From NCBI GenBank assembly GCA_026119935.1, contig JALRMH010000108.1, forward strand, positions 1 through 24,182: 24,182 nt of DNA. Direction: 5' to 3'. The DNA is from Endothia cerciana. Taxonomy: Eukaryota; Ascomycota; Sordariomycetes; Diaporthales; Cryphonectriaceae. The translations under genes were made by a program, and so were the position numbers. Below, piece by piece: positions 1 through 9,890 of this stretch (position 1 is its first letter; every line of letters starts with the position of its first letter). The notes beneath the pieces were generated by a model. That model was not told where the DNA came from. It was given only the letters and a program-made list of their open reading frames with translations, and searched no databases.

Positions 1-581
1 TAATTTAAAAATATATAATATTTGTTATATTAGATATTATAAATATAGTATATTATAAACTAATTATAAAACTTTTTTAGCTTAAAGAGTATAATCCTCG
101 AATTAATTAAACTATTAGCTAGATTTTATAAAATAATGCTGTTATTTATAAAAAGGTTATAATTAAAGGAAAAGGATTAGATTTAATTACTAAGGAATAT
201 TTAAGAAAAGAGGCTTTAAATAAACTTATAACTACTTTTAAATCAGCAGAGCTAATAGCTTATAAAGAAGAATCTAGCAATAATAAACTTAAATAAAAAG
301 AACTAAGGCATCAGCAGATTAATATAATAATAAGTATACGCAGGCTTAGAAAAACTCAGCTTGATTTAAAGCGATAATAGAAGTGCAGACTTTAAAATTA
401 TAAGGAAATCCTATAGCTATAACCTAGGAAATTCGATCTAGCTTAAAAAGAACCTTTAAAACTACTAAAGGAACAACTAATAAGTAAAGGGAAGAGATTA
501 TCTTTAAATAAAAACACTTAATAGTACCTTTTATTTCTCTAAATAGCAGAAACAGAGAAGGATAGATTAATACTAATATTC
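1..581. other. AT-rich RIP-degraded DNA upstream of pol copy 1
   Basis: Very AT-rich sequence with almost no CG and few CA or TG. Short Lys/Glu/Gln-rich stretches can be read on + (for example around 240-400), interrupted by TAA and TAG. They do not give a recognisable gag, protease or transposase. In a chromovirus the gag C-terminus and protease would lie here, just upstream of the reverse transcriptase, so this may be their wreckage. A fragment of another transposon is equally possible. No 5' LTR is visible, so the element starts outside the window or was truncated. Confidence 0.5.
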
Positions 582-3467
582 GCTAGAATACTATAAAAGT
601 ACTACGAATTTATAAAGCTGTTTTAAAGAAAATTTAATACAAGACTTCTAAAATACAGCTTATACAATTATAAGATACTACTGAAAGAAGAAACTTAGCT
701 AAAGTTCTTCTTTATTTACAAGCTTAATAAAGTAAGATTATAAATATTTAAGGAATACCTTGATGAAAACTTTAAAAGAGAATATATCAAACTATTATAA
801 TTACTAGCAGAATACTTAATTCTATTTGTATTAAAGAAAAACAGAAAACTCTGACTCTGTATAGATTATAGATAGCTTAATAATATTATTATTAAAAACT
901 AGTACTCTCTATTACTTTTTAAAGAAATCAGAGACTAATTATAAAGTATATAATAGTTTATAATATTAGACCTTAAAGAAGAATACTATTATATCTGTAT
1001 TAAAAAAGAAGAAGAATAAAAGATAGTATTCAAAACCTGCTATAGATATTATAAATACTTAATTATACTTTTCAGATTAACTAATATATTAGTATCTTTC
1101 TAAAAAATAATTAATTACGCTCTTTATAAATTCTTAGATATTATATATATTGTTTACCTCGATAATATCTTTATCTACTCTAAGACTTTTAAAGAATATA
1201 AGCAATATATATAATAGATATTTCAGATACTTTAGAATACACACCTTTTAGTAAAACTAACTAAAAGCTACTTTTATATTTAAAAAGTCGACTATCTCAG
1301 ATATATAATTAAATCAGAATATATTAGAATGCAGAAAGATAAGATATAAATAGTTAAAAACTAGCTTATATTAAAGAATATTAAAAATATTAAAGTATTC
1401 TTCAAATACATCAACTTCTATTAATAATTTATCAGCAAGTATAGTAATATTACTAGACCTTTTATAAATTTTATAAAAAAGGACTTACTCTTCTAATAAA
1501 ACTAAGAAGAAAACTAAGCTTTTAAAATAATTAAAGAGCTAGTTACTAAAAACCTTATTTTGCAAGAATCAGACTCTTAAAAGAAATATAAGTTATATAT
1601 AGACGCATCAAACTATATACTTAATGCAGGACTTAATTAATATAATAAGTAAGAACAACTATAAATAGTTGCTAACTTTTTAAAGAAGCTTAATAAACTA
1701 GAATTATAATATAGAATACTAAATAAAGAACTTATAATTATAGTAGAAGTATTTAAAGAATAAGAACACTACTTTATAAGTGCTAAATATATAATTAAAG
1801 TGTTTTTGAACTATAAGAACCTCACTATATTTATAATAACGAAGAACCTTAATAGGAGATAAGTAAGATAGGCAGAATATCTATCCTAGTTCGACTTTAA
1901 AGTTATCTATATCTAGAGTAAGGAAAACGCTAGGGCAGACGCCTTTAATAGAAGATTAGACTATTAGGATAAAATTAAAGAAGAAATCCAAGATATCTTT
2001 ATAATCAATAAGGAAGGAGACTTTATCAATATATATAAAGAACTTGCAGCAACCTTCAAGATAAGACTCTAAGACAGAGACTCTAAATAGATAACTCTAG
2101 CAGAGCAGGATAACTATATTAGAGATGTATATAGTGCTTTAATATATAGATATTAAAGAGTTAAAGCAACTTATAAATAAATTAAAAGATATTAGAACCT
2201 ATTAAGCTTTAAAAAAAAGATCGAAGATATCTTATAATAATATAACAGCTATAAGAAAAATAAAGCAGAATAATATAAGCTTTATAGACTGCTATAATTT
2301 CTACTAGTACTTATAACTATTTAATAATTAATTAGTTTAGACTTTATTATTAAGCTACTTTTTTTATAAGAACTTTTAACTAAAGTATAATATAATAGCA
2401 TCTTAGTAGTAGTTTATAAACTAAGTAAGTATACTTACTTTCTCCTCTATAAAGAAAGTAGTATAGTAGAAGAACTTATATATATATTTTTTAGAATAAT
2501 TATTATTAACTATAGCATGCTAGAAGAAGTAATTTCTGATAGAGATAGAAAGTTCAACTTAAAGTTTTAGACCTTGCTTATAAAGCAACTTAAAATATAA
2601 TATAGAATATTTATAGCATTTCACTTCTAAATAGATAGATAAACAGAAAGGATAAATTAAATTATCGAATAGTACCTTCGATACTATATTAATTAAAAAC
2701 AGGATAACTAAGTTAATCTGTTACCTCTTGCGCAATTTGCTTATAATAGTATAGATATAAGCATAATAAAGAAGTTATTATTCTTTACACTCTATAAATA
2801 TAACTTGACAGTTTATTATAAAGTATTATTAAGAACAGATGCAGAAGCAGTAGATAAAAGGGTTAGAAAGATTAAAAAGATTTGAAAAGAATTCTAATTA
2901 GAACTATAATTTATTTAAAAATAAATAACATGCTATATAAACATTAAGAGAATTAAAGGACTAATTTTATAAAAGAGAGATAAAGTCTATTTACTTTATA
3001 AAAATATTAAAATAATTAAGCTTAATAGCAAACTCGAGTATAAGAAACTAAGACTATTTAAAATTTTATAATAGATTTCTCTAGTTAATTATAAACTAAC
3101 ACTACTTTATAAAATAAGAATATATCTAGTTTTCTATATCTTATTATTAGAGCTAGTAGCAAAGGAAATATTAATAGATAATATAGTAGAAGTCGAAAAT
3201 AACAAATTAAAATATAAAGTAAAAAAGATCTTTAAGTATAAAAGCACTAATAATATACTTGAATACTTTATTAAATAAAAGGATTACTTAATAAGCAAGA
3301 ACTTATAAAAACTATAGAAGAATATCAGAAACGCTATAAGAAAATTAATAAAATACTAGAAGAAAAAAACTAACTTTTATACTATTATTATACTATTAGC
3401 AGTTATTTTAATATTATAATAATAACTAATAACTATTAAAAGAAACTTTTACTAATATAAGAAAAGG
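582..3467 (+). pseudogene. pol: Ty3/gypsy chromovirus pol, copy 1 (RT-RNase H-integrase-chromodomain), RIP-inactivated
   Basis: One frame runs from about 582 to about 3400 without a frameshift but with many TAG and TAA codons. The reverse transcriptase covers about 750-1330. Its catalytic box at 1155-1166 reads YLDN where active enzymes have YLDD, which a TG-to-TA change of GATGAT would produce. RNase H follows, with a TDAS-like IDAS motif near 1599-1610. The integrase core shows DFI near 2340, SDRDRKF at 2535-2555 and a degraded H-Q-x-D-x-Q-T-E-R motif at 2622-2655. A chromodomain lies near 3189-3290 (Glu-Val-Glu start, then Y-K-V-K-K-I and an L-E-Y-x-I-K core). In this family the chromodomain directs integration to methylated-histone chromatin. 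The frame cannot encode active protein. Homology with the inverted copy at 4680-7572 runs through the whole length. Confidence 0.93.
3459..3467 (+). promoter_or_regulatory. Polypurine tract of chromovirus copy 1
   Basis: The purine run AAGAAAAGG lies directly before TGTAATAAGC. This is the normal order in LTR retrotransposons: the plus-strand primer tract, then the 3' LTR beginning with TG. It fixes the 3' end of the internal region. The matching place in copy 2 (about 4680-4697 on -) keeps part of the purine run, but no TG-start LTR follows it. Confidence 0.65.
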
Positions 3468-4017
3468 TGTAATAAGCACTATAATAATTCAAAGATCTCT
3501 AAGTACTAATTAGGTTTATATTAATAAAAGCAGTGTCGAATATAAGCCTTGAATACAGAAATACAGCTAGGTAGTCTGTATAAGTGTTTACTACCTTTAG
3601 AGCTTCTAAGTATAAATATACTTAGAACTTAAATTAATAACTAAAAAGCTATATATAGGATTTATCTACTAGTAGTAATAACTATAGTTATATATCTATC
3701 TCTTTAGTATAAGTCGACAGAGTCGATCGTCGACTCCTTCGATTAGTCGACAGAGTCGACCGTTAACTATGCAATTATTATAACCCTAATCCTAGTTATA
3801 TAATCCTTACTCGTATCCTTTCTATAAGCTAGTATTAAATCTCTAGTGCTAAAGAGTCTGCTTTAAGTGTCTTTAATATTATACTGCTTTTCCTATTATA
3901 ACCTGTATGTTAAATAGGTTATAACATTATCTCTCTTTTATTAATTATTATCCTTAATAATCTTTTTATAAGTTTCCTGTTGTTTCCTTGTTGCATTATC
4001 ATGCCTTCTTAATTAGG
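3468..4017 (+). repeat. Probable LTR of copy 1 (start clear, end not located)
   Basis: The segment starts TGTAATAAGC right after the polypurine tract and has no coding frame, as expected for an LTR. The end is not determined: no second LTR is in the window for comparison, and several CA dinucleotides before the gag-like ORF could close it, so 4017 is only an upper bound. Because a gag-like ORF follows on the same strand, this LTR may be both the 3' LTR of copy 1 and the 5' LTR of a second, truncated element. It contains the GTCGAC repeats listed separately. Confidence 0.5.
3712..3760 (+). repeat. Direct and inverted GTCGAC repeats in the LTR-like region
   Basis: AGTCGACAGAGTCGA occurs at 3712-3726 and again at 3745-3759, 33 bp apart. 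TCGTCGACTCC lies between them in partly inverted form. CG and CA survive here while the surroundings are almost pure RIP-type AT, so this is a compositional island. It could be a promoter element of the LTR; no function can be shown from sequence. Confidence 0.7.
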
Positions 4018-4668
4018 ATGTCAAATAGAGTTGAAAAACCAAAGTCTCTTAATCCTCGTTCTGACAGGTCAAAACAGAAGAAGTCTCTTTACTCCCTTAT
4101 CCTTTCTAAGGCTGTCAGCATAATTCCTTGTTCTTCTTGCGATGCGCAGGGCCTGAAGTCCTGTCAAGTATCTTCCGAGGATTCTTCTTGTTGCGCTGAA
4201 TGTGTGCGTCGTCAGTATTCTAAATATAACGTTCTTGAGCTAATAAATTCTTCAGACCTTCTTTACATCTCTTCTCAGCACTAAAAGCTAGAGGACGAGA
4301 TAGAAGACCTAGAGGAAGAGTGCTGGGTCCTTAATGCGAAGATCAGCTGTGTGCAGGCCTAAAAGAGAATATAGAAGGAAAAGATAGCACAGGCTATCTA
4401 TCGTAGCTTGACAAATCTTTAAGACTTAGAACGTCTTAAGGTAGAGGAGGCTAGAGCAGAGCGCTATTATGCTGCTGAGGTAGTGCAGGAGGTGGTTTTT
4501 GAAAAGTCTACTACAGTAGCTAGGAATTCTTCCTTTAAAGGTTTTAATTAGAATTCTATAAATATAGGAAATAGTGTTATAAACTAGTTAAGTTTCTTAG
4601 TTAAAAGGGCGCAGCCTAATAAGTCTAAAAATAAGGCTAGGTCTGTTAGTAATTGCTTATTACTCTAA
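4018..4668 (+). pseudogene. Gag-like ORF of a fungal retroelement with Cys-rich motif and coiled coil, broken by stops
   Basis: From ATG 4018 a single frame of 217 codons runs to TAA at 4666-4668. In-frame TAA and TAG after residue 89 fit CAA/CAG or TGG changed by RIP. The N-terminus is basic. Residues 37-65 read P-C-S-S-C, then G-L-K-S-C, then C-C-A-E-C-V-R-R. This matches the C-x2-C ... C-x2-C-V-R-R knuckle I know from many repetitive fungal proteins thought to be retroelement gag products. After residue 90 comes a Glu/Lys/Leu-rich stretch likely to form a coiled coil, with an L-x-D-L-E-R-L segment as in that family. It is less mutated than the pol copies beside it. It lies just downstream of the LTR-like segment and ends about 12 bp before copy 2, so it may be the 5' part of a second element cut off by the inverted copy. 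Confidence 0.7.
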
Positions 4669-4679
4669 CTAGTATATTT

Positions 4680-7572
4680 TTTTCTTATATTAGTAGAGTT
4701 TTCCTAATCAGGTTTTTAGTTATTAGTTATTATTATAATGCTAAAATAACTGCTAATAGTATAGTAGTAGGGTTAAAGCTAGTCTTTTTCCTCTAGTATT
4801 TTTTTAATTTGCTTATAGTGTTTTTAATATTTCCTTATAGTTCTTATAAGTTCTTGCTTGCTAGGTAGCCTATCTACTTAATAAGGTATTCGAGTGTATT
4901 ATTATTACCTCTGTATTTAAAGATCTTTTCTACCTTGTATTTTAGTTCGTTGTCTTCGACTTCTACTATATTATTTATTAGTATTTCCTTTACTGCTGAT
5001 TCTAATAGTAAGATGTAGAAAACTAGGTGTATCCTTATCCTATAAGATAATACGAGTTTATAATTAACTAAAGAGATTTATTGCAAAATTTTAAATAGTC
5101 TTAGTTTCTTATAGTCAAGTTTACTGCTAGGCCTAGTTGTTTTAATATTTTTGCAAAGTAAATAGGCTTTATCTCCCTTTTATAGGATTAATCCTTTAAT
5201 CCTTTTAGAGTTTGTATAGCGTGTTATTTATTCTTAGATAAATTATAGTTCTAACTAAAGTTCTTTTTAAATCTTCTTGATTTTCCTAACCCTTCTATCT
5301 ACAGCTTCTGTATTTACTCTTTATAGTACTTTATAGTAAGCTGTTAGATTATATCTATAGAGTATAAAGAATAGTGATTTCTTTATTATACTTATATCTG
5401 CATTATTATAAGCGAATTATACTAAAGGTAATAAGTCAATCTAATTATCCTGCTCCTAGTTAATATAGTGCTGAAAGTACTGTTCGACAACCTAGTTCAT
5501 CCTTTTTATCTATCTATCTATTTAGAGGTGAAATATTATAGATATTCTATATTATATTCTGAGTTATTTTATAAGTAAAGTCTAAAACTTCAAGTTGAAC
5601 TTTCTATCTCTATTAGAGATTACTTCTTCTAGCATGCTGTAATTAGTAATAATCGTTCTGAGAAATATATATATAAGTTCTTCTACTATATTGCTTTCTT
5701 TATAAAAGAGAAAGTAAGCATATTTACTTAGTCTGCAAACTACTACTAAAATACTATTATATTACACTTTAGTTAAAAGTTCTTATAAAAGAAATAGCTT
5801 AGTAATAAAGTCTAGACTAATTAATTACTAAATAGTTATAAATATTAGTAAGAGTTATAGCAGTCTATAAAGCTTATATTATTCTATCTTATTTTTCTTA
5901 CAGCTATTATATTATTATAAAATATCTTTAATTCTTTTCTTAAAGCTTAATAAGTTTTAATATCTCTTAATTCGTTTATAAGTTGCTTTAACTCCTTAAT
6001 ATTTATATGCTAGAGCATTATATACATCCTTAATATAGTTATCCTGCCCTGCTAGAGTTATCTATTCAGGATCTTTATTTTAAAGTTCTATCCTAAGGGT
6101 TGCTGTAAGCTCTTTATATATATTAATAAGGTCTCCTTTCTTGTTAATTACAAAGATGTCTTAGATTTCTTCTTTAATCTTGTCCTAGTAGTCTGATCTT
6201 CTGCTAAGAGCGTCTGCTCTAGCATTTTCCTTGCTTTAAATATAAGTGACTTTAAAGTCAAATTAGAATAGGTATTCTGCTTATCTTACTTATCTTCTAT
6301 TAAGGTTTTTTATTATTATAAATATAATAAGGTTCTTATAGTCTGAAAATACTTTGATTATATATTTAGCGCTTATAAGATAGTGTTCCTATTTTTTAAA
6401 TACTTCTACTATAGCTATAAGTTCCTTATCTAGTATTCTATACTATAACTCTAGTCTATTAAGCTTCTTTAAGAAGTTAGCGACTATTTATAGTTATCTC
6501 TGCTTATTATACTAGTTAAGTTCTGCGCTGAGTGTGTAATCTAATATATCTGTATATAACTTGTATTCTTTTCAAGAGTCTGATTCTTATAAAACAGGGT
6601 CTTTAGTAATTAGCTCTTTAATTGTTTTAAAAGCCTAGTTTTCTTTCTAGTTCTATTAGAAGAGTAGGTCTTTTTTCGTAAGATTTATAAAAGGTCTAGC
6701 AATATCGCTATACTTGCTAATAAATTGCTAATAAAAGTTAATATATTCAAAGAGTGCTCTAATATCTTTAATATTCTTTAGTATAAGCTAGTCTCTAACT
6801 ACTTATATTTTATCTTTCTGCATTCTAATATATTCTAGTTTAATTATATATTTAAAATAGTCGACTTTCTAAATATAAAAGTAACTTTTAGCTAGTTCTA
6901 CTAGGAGGCGTACGTTCTGAAGTATCTGAAGTATCTGCTATATATATTACTTATATTTTTTAAAGGTCTTAAAGTAGATAAGGATATCGTCGAGATAGAC
7001 GATATATATAATATCTAGAAATTCGCAAAAAATATAATTAATTATTTTTTAAAAGGATATTAGTATATTAGTCAATCTAAAAAGTATAATTATATATTTA
7101 TAATATCTATAACAAGTCTTAAATACTATCTTCTACTCTTCTCCTTCTTTAATATAAATATAATAGTAACCTTCTTTAAAGTCTAATATTATAAACTATT
7201 ATATACTTTATAGTTAATCCCTAATTTTCTTAAAAAGTAGTAAAGAGTACTAGTTCTTAATAATAATATTATTAAGCTGTCTATAGTCTATATAAAGTCG
7301 GAGTTTTCTGTTTTTCTTTAATATAAACAGGATTAAGTATTCTGCTAGTAATTATAATAGTCTGATATATTCTCTCTTAAAGTTTTCGTTAAAGTATTCT
7401 TTAAGTGCTTTTAGTCTTGCTTTATCAAGCTTGTAAATAAGGAAGAACTATAGCTGAGTTCCTTCTTTTAATAGTATCTTATAATTATATAAGCTGTGTT
7501 CTAGAAGTCTTATATCAAATTTTTCTTAAAACAGCTTTATAAATTTATAGTACTCTCGTAGTATTCTAGCGA
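4680..7572 (-). pseudogene. pol: Ty3/gypsy chromovirus pol, copy 2, inverted, 5'-truncated, RIP-inactivated
   Basis: Read on the - strand, this is a second copy of the same family, from the linker before the reverse transcriptase (near 7572) to just short of the polypurine tract (near 4680). Its reverse transcriptase box, at 6974-7003 on -, still reads Y-L-D-D-I-L-I-Y, so copy 2 is less damaged there than copy 1. RNase H, integrase and a chromodomain (about 4850-4990; E-V-E-D-N, then L-K-Y-K-V-E-K-I and L-E-Y-L-I-K) follow in order. Many TAA and TAG stops remain. The 5' side stops sharply at a GC-rich island, and the 3' side abuts the gag-like ORF tail to tail. Copies 1 and 2 therefore form an inverted pair with a spacer of about 1.2 kb. 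Confidence 0.92.
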
Positions 7573-7878
7573 TCTTGCCGGCGGTAGGGTTAGCATCAGG
7601 CGGGCTGGCCGTAGGGACTTAGTGAAAATCCGGCGCCTGGCCCTAGCACACCCTTGGCCTTCCCCCCCCCTCTCCCTACTACAGGGTCGTCCAGATGCGG
7701 GCCGCGCAGGCTTATTTAATCGGCGCCCCTGCTGCGATCAGCCTCCTCTTTTTTGCAGCCTCTTTCCCCCTATTTCCTGGCTGCAATCCGCGTTTCTTGC
7801 CGTGGCTGTTGTTACCCGCCGTTTTAGTGTTCCTCCTCCCCACCTTTTCCAGGACCCCTGCCCGCTTCGATAAAGCAG

Positions 7879-7931
7879 CAGGGGTTTGTCACGCAGAGTG
7901 GAGCTACTCCACTCTGCGTGACAAACCCCTG
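7879..7931. repeat. Perfect palindrome, 25-bp arms with 3-bp centre
   Basis: The left arm 7879-7903 starts CAGGGGTTTGTCACGC. The right arm 7907-7931 is its exact reverse complement, and the centre is CTA. The arm starts CAGGG, as many hAT-superfamily terminal repeats do, so this could be two transposon ends joined head to head or a minimal MITE. The 8 bases on each side do not match, so no target-site duplication supports that. It would form a strong hairpin in RNA or cruciform DNA. Confidence 0.9.
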
Positions 7932-7945
7932 TCTTCCCCTTCTAG

Positions 7946-8020
7946 GGGGGTTTCGCTGCCCTTTAAATCTAGAGTAAAGCTACACGAGCAGGTATAGCCA
8001 CACGAAGCCACGAAACCCCC
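7946..8020. repeat. 10-bp inverted repeat GGGGGTTTCG / CGAAACCCCC
   Basis: Perfect 10-bp arms at 7946-7955 and 8011-8020 enclose 55 bp. They lie just right of the large palindrome. This may be the ends of a small degenerate insertion or coincidence in G/C-run sequence. Confidence 0.5.
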
Positions 8021-8400
8021 TTGTCCCCCCTCCCCCCCCCCCTCTAGGTAGGGTAAATCTAGGGTCTGGCTGGCAGTAATAATGCGGCGATGAGGAAGAG
8101 GAGGAGGAGGAGCAACAGAAGGCACGACCGCATCTCAACCTAGATATAAAAAGAAAGCAAGAAAGCAAGAGAGACGAAAGGCTTTCCCTTGTTCTATATG
8201 CCCCCTATATCTTCTCTATATTTTTATCGCTACCCGATTCAATTGATTCTAGAAAAAGGGGCCCTAGTATTTTATCTTTCTTTCTTTCTTTCTTTTTTCC
8301 AACACAAGCTATTCCAACTATACGAAAAAAGAAAAAAAAAGGAAAAAAAGAGAAGAGAAAAGAGAAAAGCACCTAACCCTCGCTTTAGGTCTTTATTTAT

Positions 8401-8921
8401 ATTATAGCCTCTCTACCCCTCTCTCACTAGGATGATCCTATATAGAGAAGCGAAGATCTCCTGCCTTTTCCTCAGGTGTGATGACTTTTATCTAATATGC
8501 AGGTTATAAAACAGATTATAGATAATAAAGATGACTAACTGCTAGAAAGTCTAATAGTCAGTAGTACGATTATATACGTAAGGGGGTAGTGTCTAGTATA
8601 AGGATTGATAAGCTTGATATTGATCTAGCTGAACTTAAGACTGAAGAGCTGGCTATAGAAGGATAGATATTTCCTTCCTATTAGAGTATGTTTATAGTTG
8701 CTCTTTAGTTGTCTATCTAAGTTTCTAGTCCTGTACACACCTGAAAGCCTTAAAGGCAGTGAACACTTGCATTCAGACTTTAGTTATATTTCTATATTCA
8801 AAGCCTGTCCTTAGCACTGCTCTTATTAGTATTAACCCTTTAAGATATTTTAGAATCCCCTAGATTACTACAGTGCTTATTACCTAGAGTTCGTTTATTT
8901 CTATTACTTTAAGGAAGCCCC

Positions 8922-8952
<31 letters not shown>

Positions 8953-9358
8953 GATATATATATCTATATCTTATCGCCTAGTACACTTTATATATATATA
9001 ACGACCTGTAGTAGAAGGTGCTACTATGCTATTAATTTAAAAGATCAGCTACTATTCGAATACTTTATTTAACTATCCCTTCTAACTATATATATAGTAT
9101 ACACCTAGACTATTAAATAGTAACAGCATAGCTTTTTATAAAAAGGATCGTCTTATAGTACTTATTATAGTATATGAAGTTTATATTATAATATAGGACT
9201 ATTGATAAACTGAAGTAAAGGGTATAGAGTAAGAGGGCGCTTGTCAGAAAGATTATCTAACAATCGATGCAGAGAGATTTAGAGAACCAGAGTTCTTCTA
9301 GTTGACCAGGTGCCTGAGAGTCTATCTATGATCTCTCTCTCTAGCTAGGGTAAGGTCC
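8401..9358. other. Intergenic, AT-rich, no gene seen
   Basis: No coherent frame on either strand, even when TAG and TAA are read through. A TA microsatellite is listed separately. The composition is moderately RIP-like, between the retrotransposon block and the GC island. Confidence 0.6.
8924..8969. repeat. (TA)n microsatellite with GATATATATATC palindrome
   Basis: A run of alternating T and A from 8924 to 8952, followed by the palindrome GATATATATATC at 8953-8964. A shorter TA run recurs near 8988-9000. Simple repeat with no further function visible. Confidence 0.9.
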
Positions 9359-9890
9359 TAGGTCTGGTTGTTCTCTGTCTAGACTCGCTTGCACCCTAAA
9401 AAAAAAAAAAAAAAAAAAAAAGGGCCTAACAGCAAGGCTATAGATAAAAGCTCATACTACCTGCAGGTCGTAATAGTTGTCGACTAGCTACCCTGCTGTC
9501 TGCTATCTCTTATATAGCTAGCGTAGGGTCTAGTTATTGTCTATCTAGACTTGCTTATAGCTTAAAAAAAAAAAAGCTTGATAGCAAGGCTATAGATAAA
9601 AGCTTATACTACTTGCAAGCTATATAGTTATCAACTAGCTGCCCTGCTGTCCGCTATCTCTTATATAGTTGGTATAGGGTCTAGTTATTATCTATCTAGA
9701 CTTGCTTATGCCTAAAAAAAAAGGCCTGACAGCATAGCTATAGATAAAAGCTTATACTACCTGCAAGCTATATAGTTATCGACTAGCTGCTCTGCTATCT
9801 GTTATTTCTTATATAGCTAGCATAGGGTCTGATTATTATTAGTCTAGACTCGCTTATATTTAAAAAAACAGGCCGGCTAGCAGGTAAGAA
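9359..9890 (+). repeat. Tandem array, unit about 150 bp, with internal poly-A tracts
   Basis: The phrase TAGGGTCT-AGTTATT...TCTAGACTTGCTTA recurs at about 9359, 9524, 9675 and 9823. Spacings are about 165, 151 and 148 bp. Each unit continues with a poly-A run (A24 at 9398-9421, then about 12, 9 and 7), then ...CTATAGATAAAAGCTTATACTACTTGC, a TATAGTT-TCGACTAGCTGCCCTGCTGTC core and CTTATATAGCTAG. That gives about three and a half units. Differences between units are mostly transitions, as RIP would leave. The role is unknown; it lies about 0.65 kb upstream of gene 1. Confidence 0.85.

Larger units (their letters stand above)
7573..8400. other. GC-rich, nearly RIP-free island without a convincing gene
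   Basis: Composition changes abruptly at 7573. CG, CA and TG are common and long C or G runs appear (7663-7672, 8024-8042). No frame on either strand has the codon pattern of a real protein; the short open frames are low-complexity. The island holds a perfect palindrome (7879-7931), a 10-bp inverted repeat (7946-7955 with 8011-8020), a GGA-rich stretch near 8093-8113 and pyrimidine-then-purine tracts at about 8276-8370. A short GC-rich frame on - leading into copy 2 (about 7640 down to 7573) could be unmutated upstream pol sequence; this is weak. Confidence 0.6.

Noticed and set aside
240..430. Lys/Gln-rich stretch resembling the C-terminal coil of pogo/Fot1 transposases
   Set aside because: Only low-complexity similarity from memory and no DDE core in the window; it could equally be gag debris.
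7622..8168. Several overlapping short open frames in the GC island, both strands
   Set aside because: Low-complexity Pro/Leu/Ser translations spanning homopolymer runs and a palindrome, with no recognisable motif.
8189..8407. Open frame with Lys/Arg-rich end
   Set aside because: Its composition is that of the pyrimidine-then-purine tract, and no motif or start context supports it.
9359..9890. CRISPR-like array
   Set aside because: Units are about 150 bp tandem copies without unique spacers, and the context is eukaryotic.
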